Shown: piece by piece, positions 36,967 through 46,134 of the stretch
Position numbering within the stretch: the stretch's first letter is position 1
Layout of the letters: each line of letters opens with the position of its first letter
Origin: an uncultured Bacteroidales bacterium
GTDB taxonomy: Bacteria > Bacteroidota > Bacteroidia > Bacteroidales > FEN-979
Assembly: GCA_903877385.1 (NCBI GenBank)
Contig: CAIRDP010000009.1
Location: 1 to 64,000, forward strand
DNA: 64,000 nt
Reading direction: 5' to 3'
Program-made: the position numbers and the translations under genes
Notes under the pieces: model-generated
The model's database searches: none
Told to the model about the DNA's origin: nothing
What the model saw: the letters and a program-made list of their open reading frames with translations, nothing else

Positions 36967-36974
36967 TACCTTTG
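36967..36974 (+). promoter_or_regulatory. Possible -7 element for valS
   Basis: TACCTTTG, a perfect -7 box, lies 25 bases before the chosen valS start. No clear TTTG is found at the -33 position. Confidence 0.4.
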
Positions 36975-36998
36975 CGCCCTGTTTGCAAAAAGTATCTC

Positions 36999-39638
36999 AT
37001 GGAAATTGCCTCAAAATACGACCCCTCCAGTGTTGAAGAGAAATGGTATAGTTTCTGGATCAGGAATAAGATGTTCCGTTCGATTCCCGATAACAGGGAA
37101 CCCTATTGCATAGTGATTCCACCGCCCAATGTTACCGGTGTGCTGCATATGGGGCATATGCTTAATAACACCATACAGGATATCCTGGTACGCCGTGCGC
37201 GGATGTTGGGAAAGAATGCCTGTTGGGTACCAGGGACCGACCATGCGTCCATTGCCACCGAAGCCAAGGTAGTGGGCAAGCTCAGGGAACAGGGCATCGA
37301 CAAAGCAAGCCTTAGCCGGGAAGAATTCCTGAAGCATGCCTGGGAATGGAAGGAAAAGCATGGGGGTATCATTCTTGAGCAGTTGAAAAAACTCGGGGCT
37401 TCCTGTGACTGGGACCGTACCTGCTTTACAATGGATGAAGCCCGCTATGAGTCAGTGATAGAAGTCTTTATCGATCTTTATAATAAAGGGCTTATATACA
37501 GGGGAGCCCGTATGATAAACTGGGACCCCAAAGCGCTCACAGCAGTTTCGGACGAAGAGGTCATCTATAAGGAAGTACATTCCCGCTTGTTTTATGTAAG
37601 GTACAGGGTTGAAGGAACGAATGATGAGTGGATCACCATAGCAACAACAAGGCCCGAAACCATACTCGGCGACACTGCCATCTGTGTTCATCCTGAAGAT
37701 GTTCGTTACAGCCATCTGAAAGGAAAAAAAATCCTTGTTCCTCTGATCAATCGGCCGATCCCGGTGATTTTCGACGAATATGTCGACAGGGAGTTCGGCA
37801 CCGGGGCGCTTAAAGTGACCCCCGCCCACGACATAAACGACTACAAACTCGGGCTGAAATACAAGCTCGAAGTGATAGATACCTTTGATGCCGACGGAAC
37901 CTTAAGCCCGGCCGCTCAGCTTTATGTAGGGGAGGACCGGTTCAAGGTAAGGACAAGGATAGTGAAGGACCTGGAAGCTGCAGGCCAGATCGTTAAAATT
38001 GAGGAATATACCAACAAGGTTGGATATTCGGAAAGAACCGATGAGGTTATCGAGCCCCGCATCTCGGTGCAGTGGTTCATGAAGATGAAGGAACTGGCCA
38101 AACCCGCTCTTGAGGTGGTGGAAAATGAAGAGGTGCGATTTCACCCGGCCAAGTACAAGAACATGTACAGGCATTGGCTTGAAAACATAAATGACTGGTG
38201 CCTCTCACGGCAGTTGCTGTGGGGGCACAGGATACCCGCCTGGTACCTGCCCGACGGCAGTTTTATCGTTGCCAGGACAAAGGAAGAAGCCTTCGAACTT
38301 GCCCAAGCACGGATCCCGGATCCCGGATCCCATATCACGATAAACGACCTGAGGCAGGATGAAGATGTGATGGATACCTGGTTCTCCTCCTGGTTATGGC
38401 CCATTTCGGTGTTTGACGGTATTAGGAAACCCGAAAATCCGGATATAAATTATTATTATCCCACGATAGACCTTGTAACAGCCCCCGAGATCATCTTTTT
38501 CTGGGTTGCCAGGATGATCATGGCAGGCCTTGAGTACCGTAAGGAGATCCCGTTTAAAAATGTTTATTTCACAGGCATAGTTCGTGACAAGCAGGGAAGA
38601 AAAATGTCGAAATCCCTGGGAAATTCACCGGAACCCATAGAACTGATCGGGAAGTACGGCGCCGATGCGGTACGTATGGGCATGTTGCTCTGTTCCCCGG
38701 CCGGGAATGATCTGCTGTATGATGACAACCTGGTTGAACAGGGAAGGAATTTCTGCAATAAGGTATGGAATGCCATGCGCCTTGTTAAGGGATGGTCGGT
38801 TGATCCTGCACTTGATCAGCCAAACTCAAACCACATATCGGTTGAATGGTTTACTTCGGTGCTGAACTCAGCCCTCACCGACATCAACGAGCAGTTCAAC
38901 AGGTACAGGCTCTCTGAGGCATTGAGGGATGTATACAAGCTGGTTTGGGATGATTTTTGCGCCTGGTACCTCGAAATGATAAAACCTGCTTACCAGCAAC
39001 CTATCGACCGTGTTACCTATGATGCGACCCTTGATTTTTTTGAGAAACTCATAAGGCTGATGCACCCGTTCATGCCCTTCCTTACCGAGGAGATATACCA
39101 TGTATTGCATAATTCGGGAGAAGACTCCATTATGCAGGCAAGCCTGCCCCTGGCCGGAGCAACCAATGAAAGCCTGGTGAAAGAGTTCGAATTCATAAGG
39201 GAACTGGTAATTTCGGCCAGGTCGATAAGGTCCGAGAAAAATATCCCATTGAAAGAGCAAATAACGGTTGTCATCCGCAGTGAAAAAGACAAAGGAGCAT
39301 CGAGCCATTTTGACGATGTTGTTGTAAAACTTTGCAACCTTAAAGAATTGCAGTACTCACCTGATAAACCAGAAGGTTCGGTTTCGTTCATTGTTGGGAC
39401 AACCGAATGTTTCATTCCCCTGGTCCTGAGCATTAACGCCGAAGAGGAGATTGCCAGGCTTGAGGAAGAAATGAAATACCAGCAGGGGTTTCTTGTAATG
39501 GTTATGAAGAAGCTTGATAATGCAAGCTTTGTGAATAATGCCCCTGCCAAGGTGGTTGAAGCCGAGAAAAAGAAGCAGGCTGATGCCGAAGCCAGGATCT
39601 CGGTCCTTACCGAACAGATCAGGTCAATCGGCAAGTAA
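36999..39638 (+). CDS. valS: Valyl-tRNA synthetase
   Basis: I chose the ATG at 36999 (879 residues), because the frame upstream overlaps the -7 box and lacks family similarity; the family begins with [15 protein letters not shown]. Class I signatures are [14 protein letters not shown] (HIGH) and [14 protein letters not shown] (KMSKS). The editing domain lies between ([17 protein letters not shown]). A C-terminal coiled-coil arm ends the protein ([17 protein letters not shown]). It charges tRNA-Val and removes mis-activated threonine. The 3' end overlaps the convergent hdr-like gene by 15 bases. Confidence 0.97.
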   Translation: MEIASKYDPSSVEEKWYSFWIRNKMFRSIPDNREPYCIVIPPPNVTGVLHMGHMLNNTIQDILVRRARMLGKNACWVPGTDHASIATEAKVVGKLREQGIDKASLSREEFLKHAWEWKEKHGGIILEQLKKLGASCDWDRTCFTMDEARYESVIEVFIDLYNKGLIYRGARMINWDPKALTAVSDEEVIYKEVHSRLFYVRYRVEGTNDEWITIATTRPETILGDTAICVHPEDVRYSHLKGKKILVPLINRPIPVIFDEYVDREFGTGALKVTPAHDINDYKLGLKYKLEVIDTFDADGTLSPAAQLYVGEDRFKVRTRIVKDLEAAGQIVKIEEYTNKVGYSERTDEVIEPRISVQWFMKMKELAKPALEVVENEEVRFHPAKYKNMYRHWLENINDWCLSRQLLWGHRIPAWYLPDGSFIVARTKEEAFELAQARIPDPGSHITINDLRQDEDVMDTWFSSWLWPISVFDGIRKPENPDINYYYPTIDLVTAPEIIFFWVARMIMAGLEYRKEIPFKNVYFTGIVRDKQGRKMSKSLGNSPEPIELIGKYGADAVRMGMLLCSPAGNDLLYDDNLVEQGRNFCNKVWNAMRLVKGWSVDPALDQPNSNHISVEWFTSVLNSALTDINEQFNRYRLSEALRDVYKLVWDDFCAWYLEMIKPAYQQPIDRVTYDATLDFFEKLIRLMHPFMPFLTEEIYHVLHNSGEDSIMQASLPLAGATNESLVKEFEFIRELVISARSIRSEKNIPLKEQITVVIRSEKDKGASSHFDDVVVKLCNLKELQYSPDKPEGSVSFIVGTTECFIPLVLSINAEEEIARLEEEMKYQQGFLVMVMKKLDNASFVNNAPAKVVEAEKKKQADAEARISVLTEQIRSIGK

Positions 39639-41477
39639 GCGGGCGGGTTCCTTTGCCGCAAGGGTTTTGCGGATAAGCCTGCCCGGTATGGCATCGTGAA
39701 CCATTTCGGCAATATCCCTGACCTCTGTTCCCGAATGTTTTGAGAAAGTTTTTTTACACAGGGGGCAGGCTGTCACGAGGATATCAGGCCTGTCTTTAAG
39801 CAGGTATTCCAGCGCATTTTTCGTAAGCTCGTCTTTTTTCTTGACAGGGGTATTCAACAATCCCAGGCTTCCCCCGCAGCACAGGGCATCGGCGCATTCT
39901 TTTACAGCAGGCACAAGGTCCGAAATTTTACCAAGAAGTTCCCTGGGGGCTTCATAAATATTGCCTCCCCGGCCCAGGTCGCAGGGATCATGATAGACCA
40001 CCCTGCGGTGCTGGCTCTGCAATGCGATCCTGCCATCCTTTACAAGTTCTAGCAGGTACTGTGAGTGGTGCTGTATCCTTATCGGCAGGTTATATTCCTC
40101 GCGGAACACCTTGTAGCAGATAGGGCAGGAGGTCACCAGGAGTTTAGCCCTGGTCTGGCGGATCAGGATCTTGTTGAATTCGATCAGCTCATTGGCCTGT
40201 TTGTCCTTACCGGCCAGCATTAAGGGCCTGCCGCAGCAAATGCTGCCGCTGCGGTCGAGGAAAAGGTAGTTCACACCGGCTTCTTTGAATATGCCTTCCA
40301 TGGCAATGGGAATGGAGGGTGTGAGATGCGACATGCAACCGGCAAAATATACCACATCGGCAAAACCAGGGTGGCCGTTTTTCAGGTAGGAAAAATCGGA
40401 AACCTGGCCTGAACCTATTTCACGTCGTTTTATCAGACGTAAAGAATCCACTTTGATGCCCACGGGGCAGGCTTCCTGGCAACGGCCGCAAACCATGCAG
40501 GTGAGGGCTATATTTTCGGGAACACACTGCTCCCTTAGCCCCCTGATGAAATACACGGCCTGGATATTGGTTATCCCGGCAGCGAAATTCAGCTGGCAGG
40601 CATCGATGCAAACACCGCAGCGGGAGCATGAATGGGCTTCAAGGCTTGAAAAGCTCGAACCCCATTTTTTAGGCTGGATGCCACAATGCCTGAACACGAT
40701 CAGCAGCATTTCAGAAGGTATATGCATATACCTTGAATTAGGCATCAGGATGAAGAAAAGACCCAGAACAAGTGAATAAGACCACCAGAAAAAATATGCT
40801 ATCATCTCGGAGGAACCCGGTGTGATTGCGACGAGCAGTTTGCCCAGGTTCTGGGTGAGAAAGCCGCCCCCCCCTCCAAAGTAGCCTGCCGTATAACTTT
40901 CGGCCAGTAGCCGCATTGGAAAAATCAGCCAGAGACAGGATAAAGTTATGCGGTCGTAAAGGCTGTGATTGGTTGTTTTTGTCATCCCGAACCATTTCGA
41001 CTTCTTCCTTTTGATGAACGCAAGAACTAGTCCGCTCAGAACAAACAGCAGGATAAAATCCATGATGAAACGGAAAAAAGCAGGGACCGTAAAGATTTCA
41101 AAAAATAACACCAGGCGGTCGTGAATGAAAAATTTTAGGAAAATAGGATAATACGGGGCATTAATATGTGAACCGTGGTAGATCCTCGATTCAAGGTTGC
41201 CAACGACGATCAGCAGGAACCACCCCAGAGCGAAGCTCATATGCATATATCCCAGCAGGGGATTACGTTTCCACAGGCTCCTGTGAAGCAGTCCTTCAAG
41301 GAAAATTTCTTTCAGTGAGGCGAGCACTTTTGAAGGGTTCCGGACCCCGCTTGCAAGTTTCACTTTATCGACTGCCGGCAGGGCTTTGATCCACCTGTAG
41401 TAATGGATCACGATACTGTAGACTATGAAGACAAGCCCAAAGCTGAACGGCAGAACGAATAAGTTGAATTTTATCAT
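39624..41477 (-). CDS. Membrane Hdr-like protein: NarI-type heme b domain fused to [4Fe-4S] and CCG domains
   Basis: The 617-residue protein begins with about five membrane helices (first near 8-28, others to about 245), with histidines resembling the heme b NarI/HdrE type. Two [4Fe-4S] motifs follow, [11 protein letters not shown] near 290 and [14 protein letters not shown] near 330. Then come two CCG half-domains (YFAGCMSHL with [15 protein letters not shown] with ALCCGGS), as in HdrD/GlpC. It would pass electrons between a quinone pool and the soluble partners encoded upstream. This resembles HdrE-HdrD, DsrMK or QmoC fusions. The gene is the last of five overlapping genes and overlaps valS at the other strand by 15 bases. 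Confidence 0.85.
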   Translation of the reverse strand: MIKFNLFVLPFSFGLVFIVYSIVIHYYRWIKALPAVDKVKLASGVRNPSKVLASLKEIFLEGLLHRSLWKRNPLLGYMHMSFALGWFLLIVVGNLESRIYHGSHINAPYYPIFLKFFIHDRLVLFFEIFTVPAFFRFIMDFILLFVLSGLVLAFIKRKKSKWFGMTKTTNHSLYDRITLSCLWLIFPMRLLAESYTAGYFGGGGGFLTQNLGKLLVAITPGSSEMIAYFFWWSYSLVLGLFFILMPNSRYMHIPSEMLLIVFRHCGIQPKKWGSSFSSLEAHSCSRCGVCIDACQLNFAAGITNIQAVYFIRGLREQCVPENIALTCMVCGRCQEACPVGIKVDSLRLIKRREIGSGQVSDFSYLKNGHPGFADVVYFAGCMSHLTPSIPIAMEGIFKEAGVNYLFLDRSGSICCGRPLMLAGKDKQANELIEFNKILIRQTRAKLLVTSCPICYKVFREEYNLPIRIQHHSQYLLELVKDGRIALQSQHRRVVYHDPCDLGRGGNIYEAPRELLGKISDLVPAVKECADALCCGGSLGLLNTPVKKKDELTKNALEYLLKDRPDILVTACPLCKKTFSKHSGTEVRDIAEMVHDAIPGRLIRKTLAAKEPARLLAD

Positions 41478-41806
41478 CCCAATTGTTCAATTGCCCGGTT
41501 CATGGCCAGTATCAGGTTCCTGAGGTTAACACCCCGGGGGCAGATCAGCTGGCATTTCCCGCAAAACATGCATTTCCTGAGTTCAGCTTTGATGGATTCA
41601 ATATCACCCCTGCGGATCACTGTATGAAGTTTACGGATGTTGAAATCGGTAAACTGAGCGGCTGAACATGTTGCGCTGCAGCTGCCGCATCCGATGCAAA
41701 GGTCAATGGAAGGCTCCAGGGCCTTTACAAACCTGAAATACCTGAAATCACCGTGATCATAATCAAGTTGCCTGTCCTTTGTCAACGTATACCCGAAATC
41801 AATCAT
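41474..41806 (-). CDS. HdrC-like small [4Fe-4S] dicluster protein
   Basis: The 110 residues bear two ferredoxin-type motifs, CIGCGSCSATC near residues 37-47 and CMFCGKCQLICPRG near 80-93. The KLHTVIRRGD linker between them is of the HdrC sort. It probably shuttles electrons between the HdrA-like flavoprotein (gene overlap four bases upstream) and the membrane protein (overlap four bases downstream). Confidence 0.85.
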   Translation of the reverse strand: MIDFGYTLTKDRQLDYDHGDFRYFRFVKALEPSIDLCIGCGSCSATCSAAQFTDFNIRKLHTVIRRGDIESIKAELRKCMFCGKCQLICPRGVNLRNLILAMNRAIEQLG

Positions 41807-42909
41807 GGTTTGCCTGATTTAAGATAATCGGCCAGTAGTAAAGCGGTGGCCCTGGCATCGGCAATGGCTTCGCTTATGGAAATGGGCCCTTTCAGAGCCC
41901 CGGTAAGGAATACACCGGGTATCCCGCTCAGGTTATTCATTGAATGGCTGTCGGCTGAATTGACAAACCCGTCGGTCCCTCTTTGAAGGCCAAGCATCCC
42001 GGCGATCTTTGCAGTACCTGAAGCAGGCACAAAACCCGAAAGCAGGACCAGAAGGTCGACCGTCATTTTAAGAGGTTTTCCGGTAAGCGTGTCTTCGGTT
42101 TTAAGGATGATGGTGCCGTCGGGGTTTTCGGCACATTCCGCGAGGCGGCCACGGATAAAGCTGACCCCCCACTTTTGCTGGGCTTCATAATAAAGCTCTT
42201 CAAAATGCCGGTCGAACATCCTAAGATCCATGTAAAAATTAAAGACTTCGGCCGAAGGATACATCTCCTTCATTTCGATTGCCTGCTTCACTCCTGTGAC
42301 ACAGCATACCTTGGAACAGTATAGGTTCCCGACTTTCTCATCCCTGGATCCCACGCAATGAACAAAGCCGATCCTCGCCGGTATTTTGCCCTCGGAGGTG
42401 AGAATATCTTTGCCGGATTTAAATTTTTCTTCAAGGTCTGCGGATGTGATCACGTTGTTATAGATACCGTACCCGTATTCTTCTTTCTTCCTGGCTTCGA
42501 AAAGGTCGAAGCCCATGGCCAGGACCAGGGCCCGGGCCGTGTAATTTGACTCGCCGGCAGCAATTTCATTGATGAGGGATCCGGAATTAGCTATAAGAGA
42601 TTCCGGGCCAGGCACTGAAGATGCAGGCTGCATGATGCCGGAAGTTACCGTGAAACCCTTGTCGTGCCAGCTGATTCCGGTAACTTCAGCCCCGGTGACA
42701 ACGTTCACGTTTTTCATCCCTTCCCTGGCAAAATCCAGGACTTCCGCTGCCTTTTTACGGTCGGGAAACAACCTGTCCCAGCGGGCCACATGGCCTCCGG
42801 TTTCAGCTTCCTTCTCAAGGAGGGTGACTTTCATTCCCTGTAGAGCAAGCATACCCGATGCTGTCATTCCCGAGATCCCGCCTCCTATCACAATGACTGT
42901 GTTTTCCAT
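41803..42909 (-). CDS. HdrA/QmoA-like FAD oxidoreductase
   Basis: The 368-residue flavoprotein begins with the FAD-binding VIVIGGGISGMTASG, then GGHVARWDRLFPDRKKA, and contains GFVHCVGSRDEK followed by a cysteine set (CSKVCCVTG) that matches the HdrA cluster region. It ends with the second nucleotide-binding half (GVFLTGALKGPISISEAIADARATA). Its short length is near that of QmoA (about 410) and much shorter than methanogen HdrA (about 650). The N-terminal insertion and C-terminal ferredoxin domains of bifurcating HdrA are absent. It is thus a Qmo-type electron-transfer subunit rather than a classic bifurcator. Confidence 0.87.
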   Translation of the reverse strand: MENTVIVIGGGISGMTASGMLALQGMKVTLLEKEAETGGHVARWDRLFPDRKKAAEVLDFAREGMKNVNVVTGAEVTGISWHDKGFTVTSGIMQPASSVPGPESLIANSGSLINEIAAGESNYTARALVLAMGFDLFEARKKEEYGYGIYNNVITSADLEEKFKSGKDILTSEGKIPARIGFVHCVGSRDEKVGNLYCSKVCCVTGVKQAIEMKEMYPSAEVFNFYMDLRMFDRHFEELYYEAQQKWGVSFIRGRLAECAENPDGTIILKTEDTLTGKPLKMTVDLLVLLSGFVPASGTAKIAGMLGLQRGTDGFVNSADSHSMNNLSGIPGVFLTGALKGPISISEAIADARATALLLADYLKSGKP

Positions 42910-42910
42910 A

Positions 42911-43978
42911 TCAATAAAATTTCAGGAATGAGGGCGACTTTGGTTTGCCCATGGAATGTCCGTTTTTATCCAGGAATTTGGTTTCCGGATCATAAGGAAT
43001 GCCCATCTTGTCCATTAGTGGTTCAACAGGAACCTGGTGGACCTGCAATCCCAGGTCCCAGGGGTTGTACCCAAGAATGAGCCCGGCCAGTTCTTCATAA
43101 GTGAGGACGGGAATGCCCTGTCCGTTTTCGCCGTATGTGGTGCCTTCCATTTCCGATAGGGTATATTGCCAGCGGTCAAGGAACATGGGGCATCCGGGGC
43201 AGTTGGTAAGGACCATCTCGGGTTTGTAGGGTTTCATTGAATCGAATTTCTTTTTTGATGCCGAAATCGAATACCCGCGGTTTGCTTTGACCAGGTACTG
43301 CCGGAAGCCAAACCCACAGCAATGCCTGCGTTCGGGATAATCTATCACTTGGCCTCCCCATTCTTCTATCATGCCTACAAGAACATAAGGATATTCAGCC
43401 CCGCCGACTCCCTTGCTGGGGAACATCCTGGAATAATGGCAGCCAATGTGTTCAACCACCCGTATGGGTTCGCCCGTATTCCGGTTTACAAGCCTGTATT
43501 TCCCGGCCCTGCTGATTTCTTTCCTGAGTTTATAGGTCACATCGCTGGCATGGGCAAGGTTTTTCGGTTTTTTAAATTCCCTCCCGGTAGCATTTCTCAG
43601 GTGAAGCCTTATCTTTTCTTCAAGCTCGGGGAAATGATGCCATGTCTCAAGCACCTCGGTATAAAGGCCGAAACTGGTGATACAGGAGGTGACGAAATTC
43701 TCATACCCCGACTCCGTCATAAGGGCAAACTGCCTGGCCACCATGGTCATCGCGGTTTCAAACGGAACTATGTCGGAGTGGTAGCCGATACCTGAACATG
43801 TGGTATGGGAAGGGTTTTCATAGACAGTCTTGCCCATTTCCTTCATGTAACGCAGGAAGGTCTTTTCGGCTCCGGGAAAAAAATTCTGCCTCACGCAGCT
43901 TCTGACATAAAAGTACTTGTCCCCGGCAATTTCTTTCTGGTATTCATCCCATATCCGGCGTTTTCCTTCGGCTTTCAT
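42911..43978 (-). CDS. HdrB-like CCG-domain protein
   Basis: The 355-residue protein contains two CCG-type cysteine-rich domains, which in HdrB bind two noncubane [4Fe-4S] clusters. The first has SCVRQNFFPG and TTCSGIGYHSD, the second HIGCHYSRMFP, RRHCCGFGFRQ and TNCPGCPMF. In methanogens this is the site of CoM-CoB disulfide reduction; in bacteria the substrate is unknown. The gene is one base from hdrA-like and overlaps the upstream hdrC-like gene by four bases. Confidence 0.87.
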   Translation of the reverse strand: MKAEGKRRIWDEYQKEIAGDKYFYVRSCVRQNFFPGAEKTFLRYMKEMGKTVYENPSHTTCSGIGYHSDIVPFETAMTMVARQFALMTESGYENFVTSCITSFGLYTEVLETWHHFPELEEKIRLHLRNATGREFKKPKNLAHASDVTYKLRKEISRAGKYRLVNRNTGEPIRVVEHIGCHYSRMFPSKGVGGAEYPYVLVGMIEEWGGQVIDYPERRHCCGFGFRQYLVKANRGYSISASKKKFDSMKPYKPEMVLTNCPGCPMFLDRWQYTLSEMEGTTYGENGQGIPVLTYEELAGLILGYNPWDLGLQVHQVPVEPLMDKMGIPYDPETKFLDKNGHSMGKPKSPSFLKFY

Positions 43979-44688
43979 ATTCCGGTTGTATGGTCCTTGT
44001 TTACTGAAGTATAGATATGTTTGATGTAATCGTTTTGCATTCCCTCGTCAAGCTGCATCCCCATTTCCTCAGCCTTTAACCTGGAAAAGGATTCTATCTT
44101 TTCAAACCGTTCTGTACCCCCGGTTTCATCAAAAATCTTTTTAATCTCATCAAGGTCTGACTGTGGGATGGCCCTGAGTACGCCAGGGCCTGCTTTCTGG
44201 TAGTTGGCTCCAAGCCGTTCCATGATTTTTTCGATGTTCTGAAATTCCCATTCCCATACCGGGCCCTGTTCCGGGTGGTTTTCGGGGGTGATCTCCGAAG
44301 GGTAAAGGCAGTATCCGTATTGTAGTATCCAGTGGCCGACAGTCCGTTTGAGTGCCAGCTGCTGACGGCCTTTTTCCGATTCCACGAAATACCCCATTTC
44401 CTGCGAAAGGGAACGTAAGGCTGTGATGAGCAGGCCGGGTGCATTATTCCTGGGGCAGCGGGTAACACACGACATGCATTCACCGCAATACCAGATAGTA
44501 TCGCTTTTCAGCAGATCTTCGATCTTTTCGTCATCCCGCGTTTGCAGTATGTCAACGAGTTTCCTGGGCTGGTAATTGTAAAATTCGGCCGCAGGACAGA
44601 TTGCAGTGCAGGTTCCGCAATTAAGGCAGGCAGTGAGGCCTTCAACAAAACGGACATCCTGCCTCAGTTTTTCATATAATGCTCCCAT
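43975..44688 (-). CDS. HdrC-like [4Fe-4S] protein with long C-terminal part
   Basis: The 237 residues have two [4Fe-4S] motifs, CLNCGTCTAICPAAEF near 20-36 and CGECMSCVTRCPRN near 68-81. A helical tail of about 150 residues follows, with no recognised domain. It is the first gene of the five-gene Hdr-like operon and should partner with the HdrB-like protein. It overlaps that gene by four bases. Confidence 0.85.
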   Translation of the reverse strand: MGALYEKLRQDVRFVEGLTACLNCGTCTAICPAAEFYNYQPRKLVDILQTRDDEKIEDLLKSDTIWYCGECMSCVTRCPRNNAPGLLITALRSLSQEMGYFVESEKGRQQLALKRTVGHWILQYGYCLYPSEITPENHPEQGPVWEWEFQNIEKIMERLGANYQKAGPGVLRAIPQSDLDEIKKIFDETGGTERFEKIESFSRLKAEEMGMQLDEGMQNDYIKHIYTSVNKDHTTGI

Positions 44689-44695
44689 CTGTAAG

Positions 44696-44703
44696 CAAAG
44701 GTA
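44696..44703 (-). promoter_or_regulatory. Possible -7 element for the Hdr-like operon
   Basis: On the minus strand TACCTTTG (44703-44696) ends seven bases before the ATG at 44688. Transcription would begin about at the start codon, so the message may be leaderless or start at a later codon. The -33 box is weak. Confidence 0.35.
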
Positions 44704-44713
44704 GTAAAAATGA

Positions 44714-45391
44714 TTATTTAAGGGTAAAAGCGTAACTCAGCAGGTTGCATCCCATCTGGAGAGCCTTCAGCCTTGTGGGTTCGCTGTCGTGATGCACCTC
44801 GGGATCTTCCCATCCGTCGCCCAGGTCGCATTCATAGGAATAAAAAACCACCAGGCGGCCTTCCCAGATAAGGCCAAAACCCTGTGCGGGTTTCCCGTCA
44901 TGCTCATGTATCTTGGGCAATCCCGTTGCAAAATCATATTTCTGATGATAAACAGGGTAGGAGAAAGGTAATTCCACAAGTTCAAGTTCGGGGAACAATT
45001 TTTTCAGCTGAGGCCTGATGAATTTGTCCATCCCATAATTGTCGTCAATATGCAGAAAGCCGCCTCCTATAAGGTATTTCCTGAGATTTTTGATGTCCTG
45101 CTCCGAGAAGACTACGTTGCCATGTCCCGTCATATGAACAAAAGGGTAATTCGTGATCTCGGGATTGCCGGCATCGACTGTCGCTACCTCTTCACTGATA
45201 CTGGTCCCCATGTTTTTGTTTGCAAACTTAACCAGGTTTGGCAGTGAGGTGGGATTGGCATACCAGTCACCCCCGCCGCCGTATTTCAGAAGCGCAATCT
45301 GGTAGGAGGCCGGTGAAAAAGAGATGCAGGGCAAAGCAAGTATGCCCGGGATGAGAATCTTATAAAAATATTTTTTCAACAGGGTCATCAT
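44714..45391 (-). CDS. DUF4159 secreted protein
   Basis: A 225-residue protein with an N-terminal membrane/signal segment (about residues 9-28). The rest is the DUF4159 fold: IALLKYGGGGDWYANPTSL, FVHMTGHGNVVFSEQD, GGGFLHIDDNYGMDKFIRPQL and GLIWEGRLVVFYSYECDLGDGWED. The family is found in Bacteroidota and Planctomycetes and has a glutamine-amidotransferase-like alpha/beta fold; function is unknown. It stands eight bases after the rsmE stop on the same strand. Confidence 0.85.
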   Translation of the reverse strand: MMTLLKKYFYKILIPGILALPCISFSPASYQIALLKYGGGGDWYANPTSLPNLVKFANKNMGTSISEEVATVDAGNPEITNYPFVHMTGHGNVVFSEQDIKNLRKYLIGGGFLHIDDNYGMDKFIRPQLKKLFPELELVELPFSYPVYHQKYDFATGLPKIHEHDGKPAQGFGLIWEGRLVVFYSYECDLGDGWEDPEVHHDSEPTRLKALQMGCNLLSYAFTLK

Positions 45392-45399
45392 ACAAAATC

Positions 45400-46104
45400 T
45401 TATATCCTGTTTACCAGGTTGATTGCAGCAGTAACATAAATCCCGGCCGTTTCCGTCCTCAGCCTGTCGGGGCCAAGGCTCACCGGGATAAAACCGGCAT
45501 TGGCCGCCGCTTCAATTTCAGCTTCAGAGAAGTCACCTTCGGGTCCAATCAGAACGGTTGCATCATGCCCTTTGGTATAGACATGCTGAATTTCCGGTTC
45601 CCTGCCGCTTAAGCAACTCGCTATGAATTTCATGCCAGGCCGTGGCGCATTTAAGAAGTCAGTCAGGGCAACAGCCTCATTCAACCTTGGCAGTCTTGTT
45701 CTAAGCGATTGTTTGACTGCCGAAACAATTATTTTGTGCAGCCTTTCGGGCTTGATACTGTTCCTTTCGGAATGTGTGCAGAATACAGGAGTTATCTCGT
45801 CAATCCCTATTTCAGAAGATTTTTCAAGGAACCATTCAAACCGCTCTGAGTTTTTGGTCGGTGCAATTGCAATATGCAAACCGAAACCTTTTTCTTCAGG
45901 CTTGACAATGGTTTGTACTATCAGGGCAGTTACCTTCTGCAAAGCAGTATCCGTGATACGCGCTTCGTAAAGATTTCCTCTGCCGTCGGTGATATAAATA
46001 ACATCGTTCCTGCCCAGCCTCAGTACCTTGAGGCAATGTCTGGATTCATCCTCATCCAGCCTGATGAGATCGCCTTCGATGGTATTGCTGAAAAAGAGTA
46101 TCAT
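45400..46104 (-). CDS. rsmE: 16S rRNA m3U1498 methyltransferase
   Basis: The 234 residues form the N-terminal PUA-like domain (EDESRHCLKVLRLGRND near 18-34) and a SPOUT methyltransferase domain with the trefoil knot motif IGPEGDFSEAEIEAA and GPDRLRTETAGIYV near the C terminus. It methylates U1498 in the decoding centre. It lies upstream of DUF4159 in the same direction. Confidence 0.96.
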   Translation of the reverse strand: MILFFSNTIEGDLIRLDEDESRHCLKVLRLGRNDVIYITDGRGNLYEARITDTALQKVTALIVQTIVKPEEKGFGLHIAIAPTKNSERFEWFLEKSSEIGIDEITPVFCTHSERNSIKPERLHKIIVSAVKQSLRTRLPRLNEAVALTDFLNAPRPGMKFIASCLSGREPEIQHVYTKGHDATVLIGPEGDFSEAEIEAAANAGFIPVSLGPDRLRTETAGIYVTAAINLVNRI

Positions 46105-46134
46105 TTTTCGGGCAGGAGCTTGTTCTTAACCCGG

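Noticed and set aside
39624-44688. Evidence for methanogenesis or an archaeal origin from hdr-like genes
   Set aside because: Subunit sizes and Qmo-like architecture are bacterial, and no other methanogenesis gene is present.
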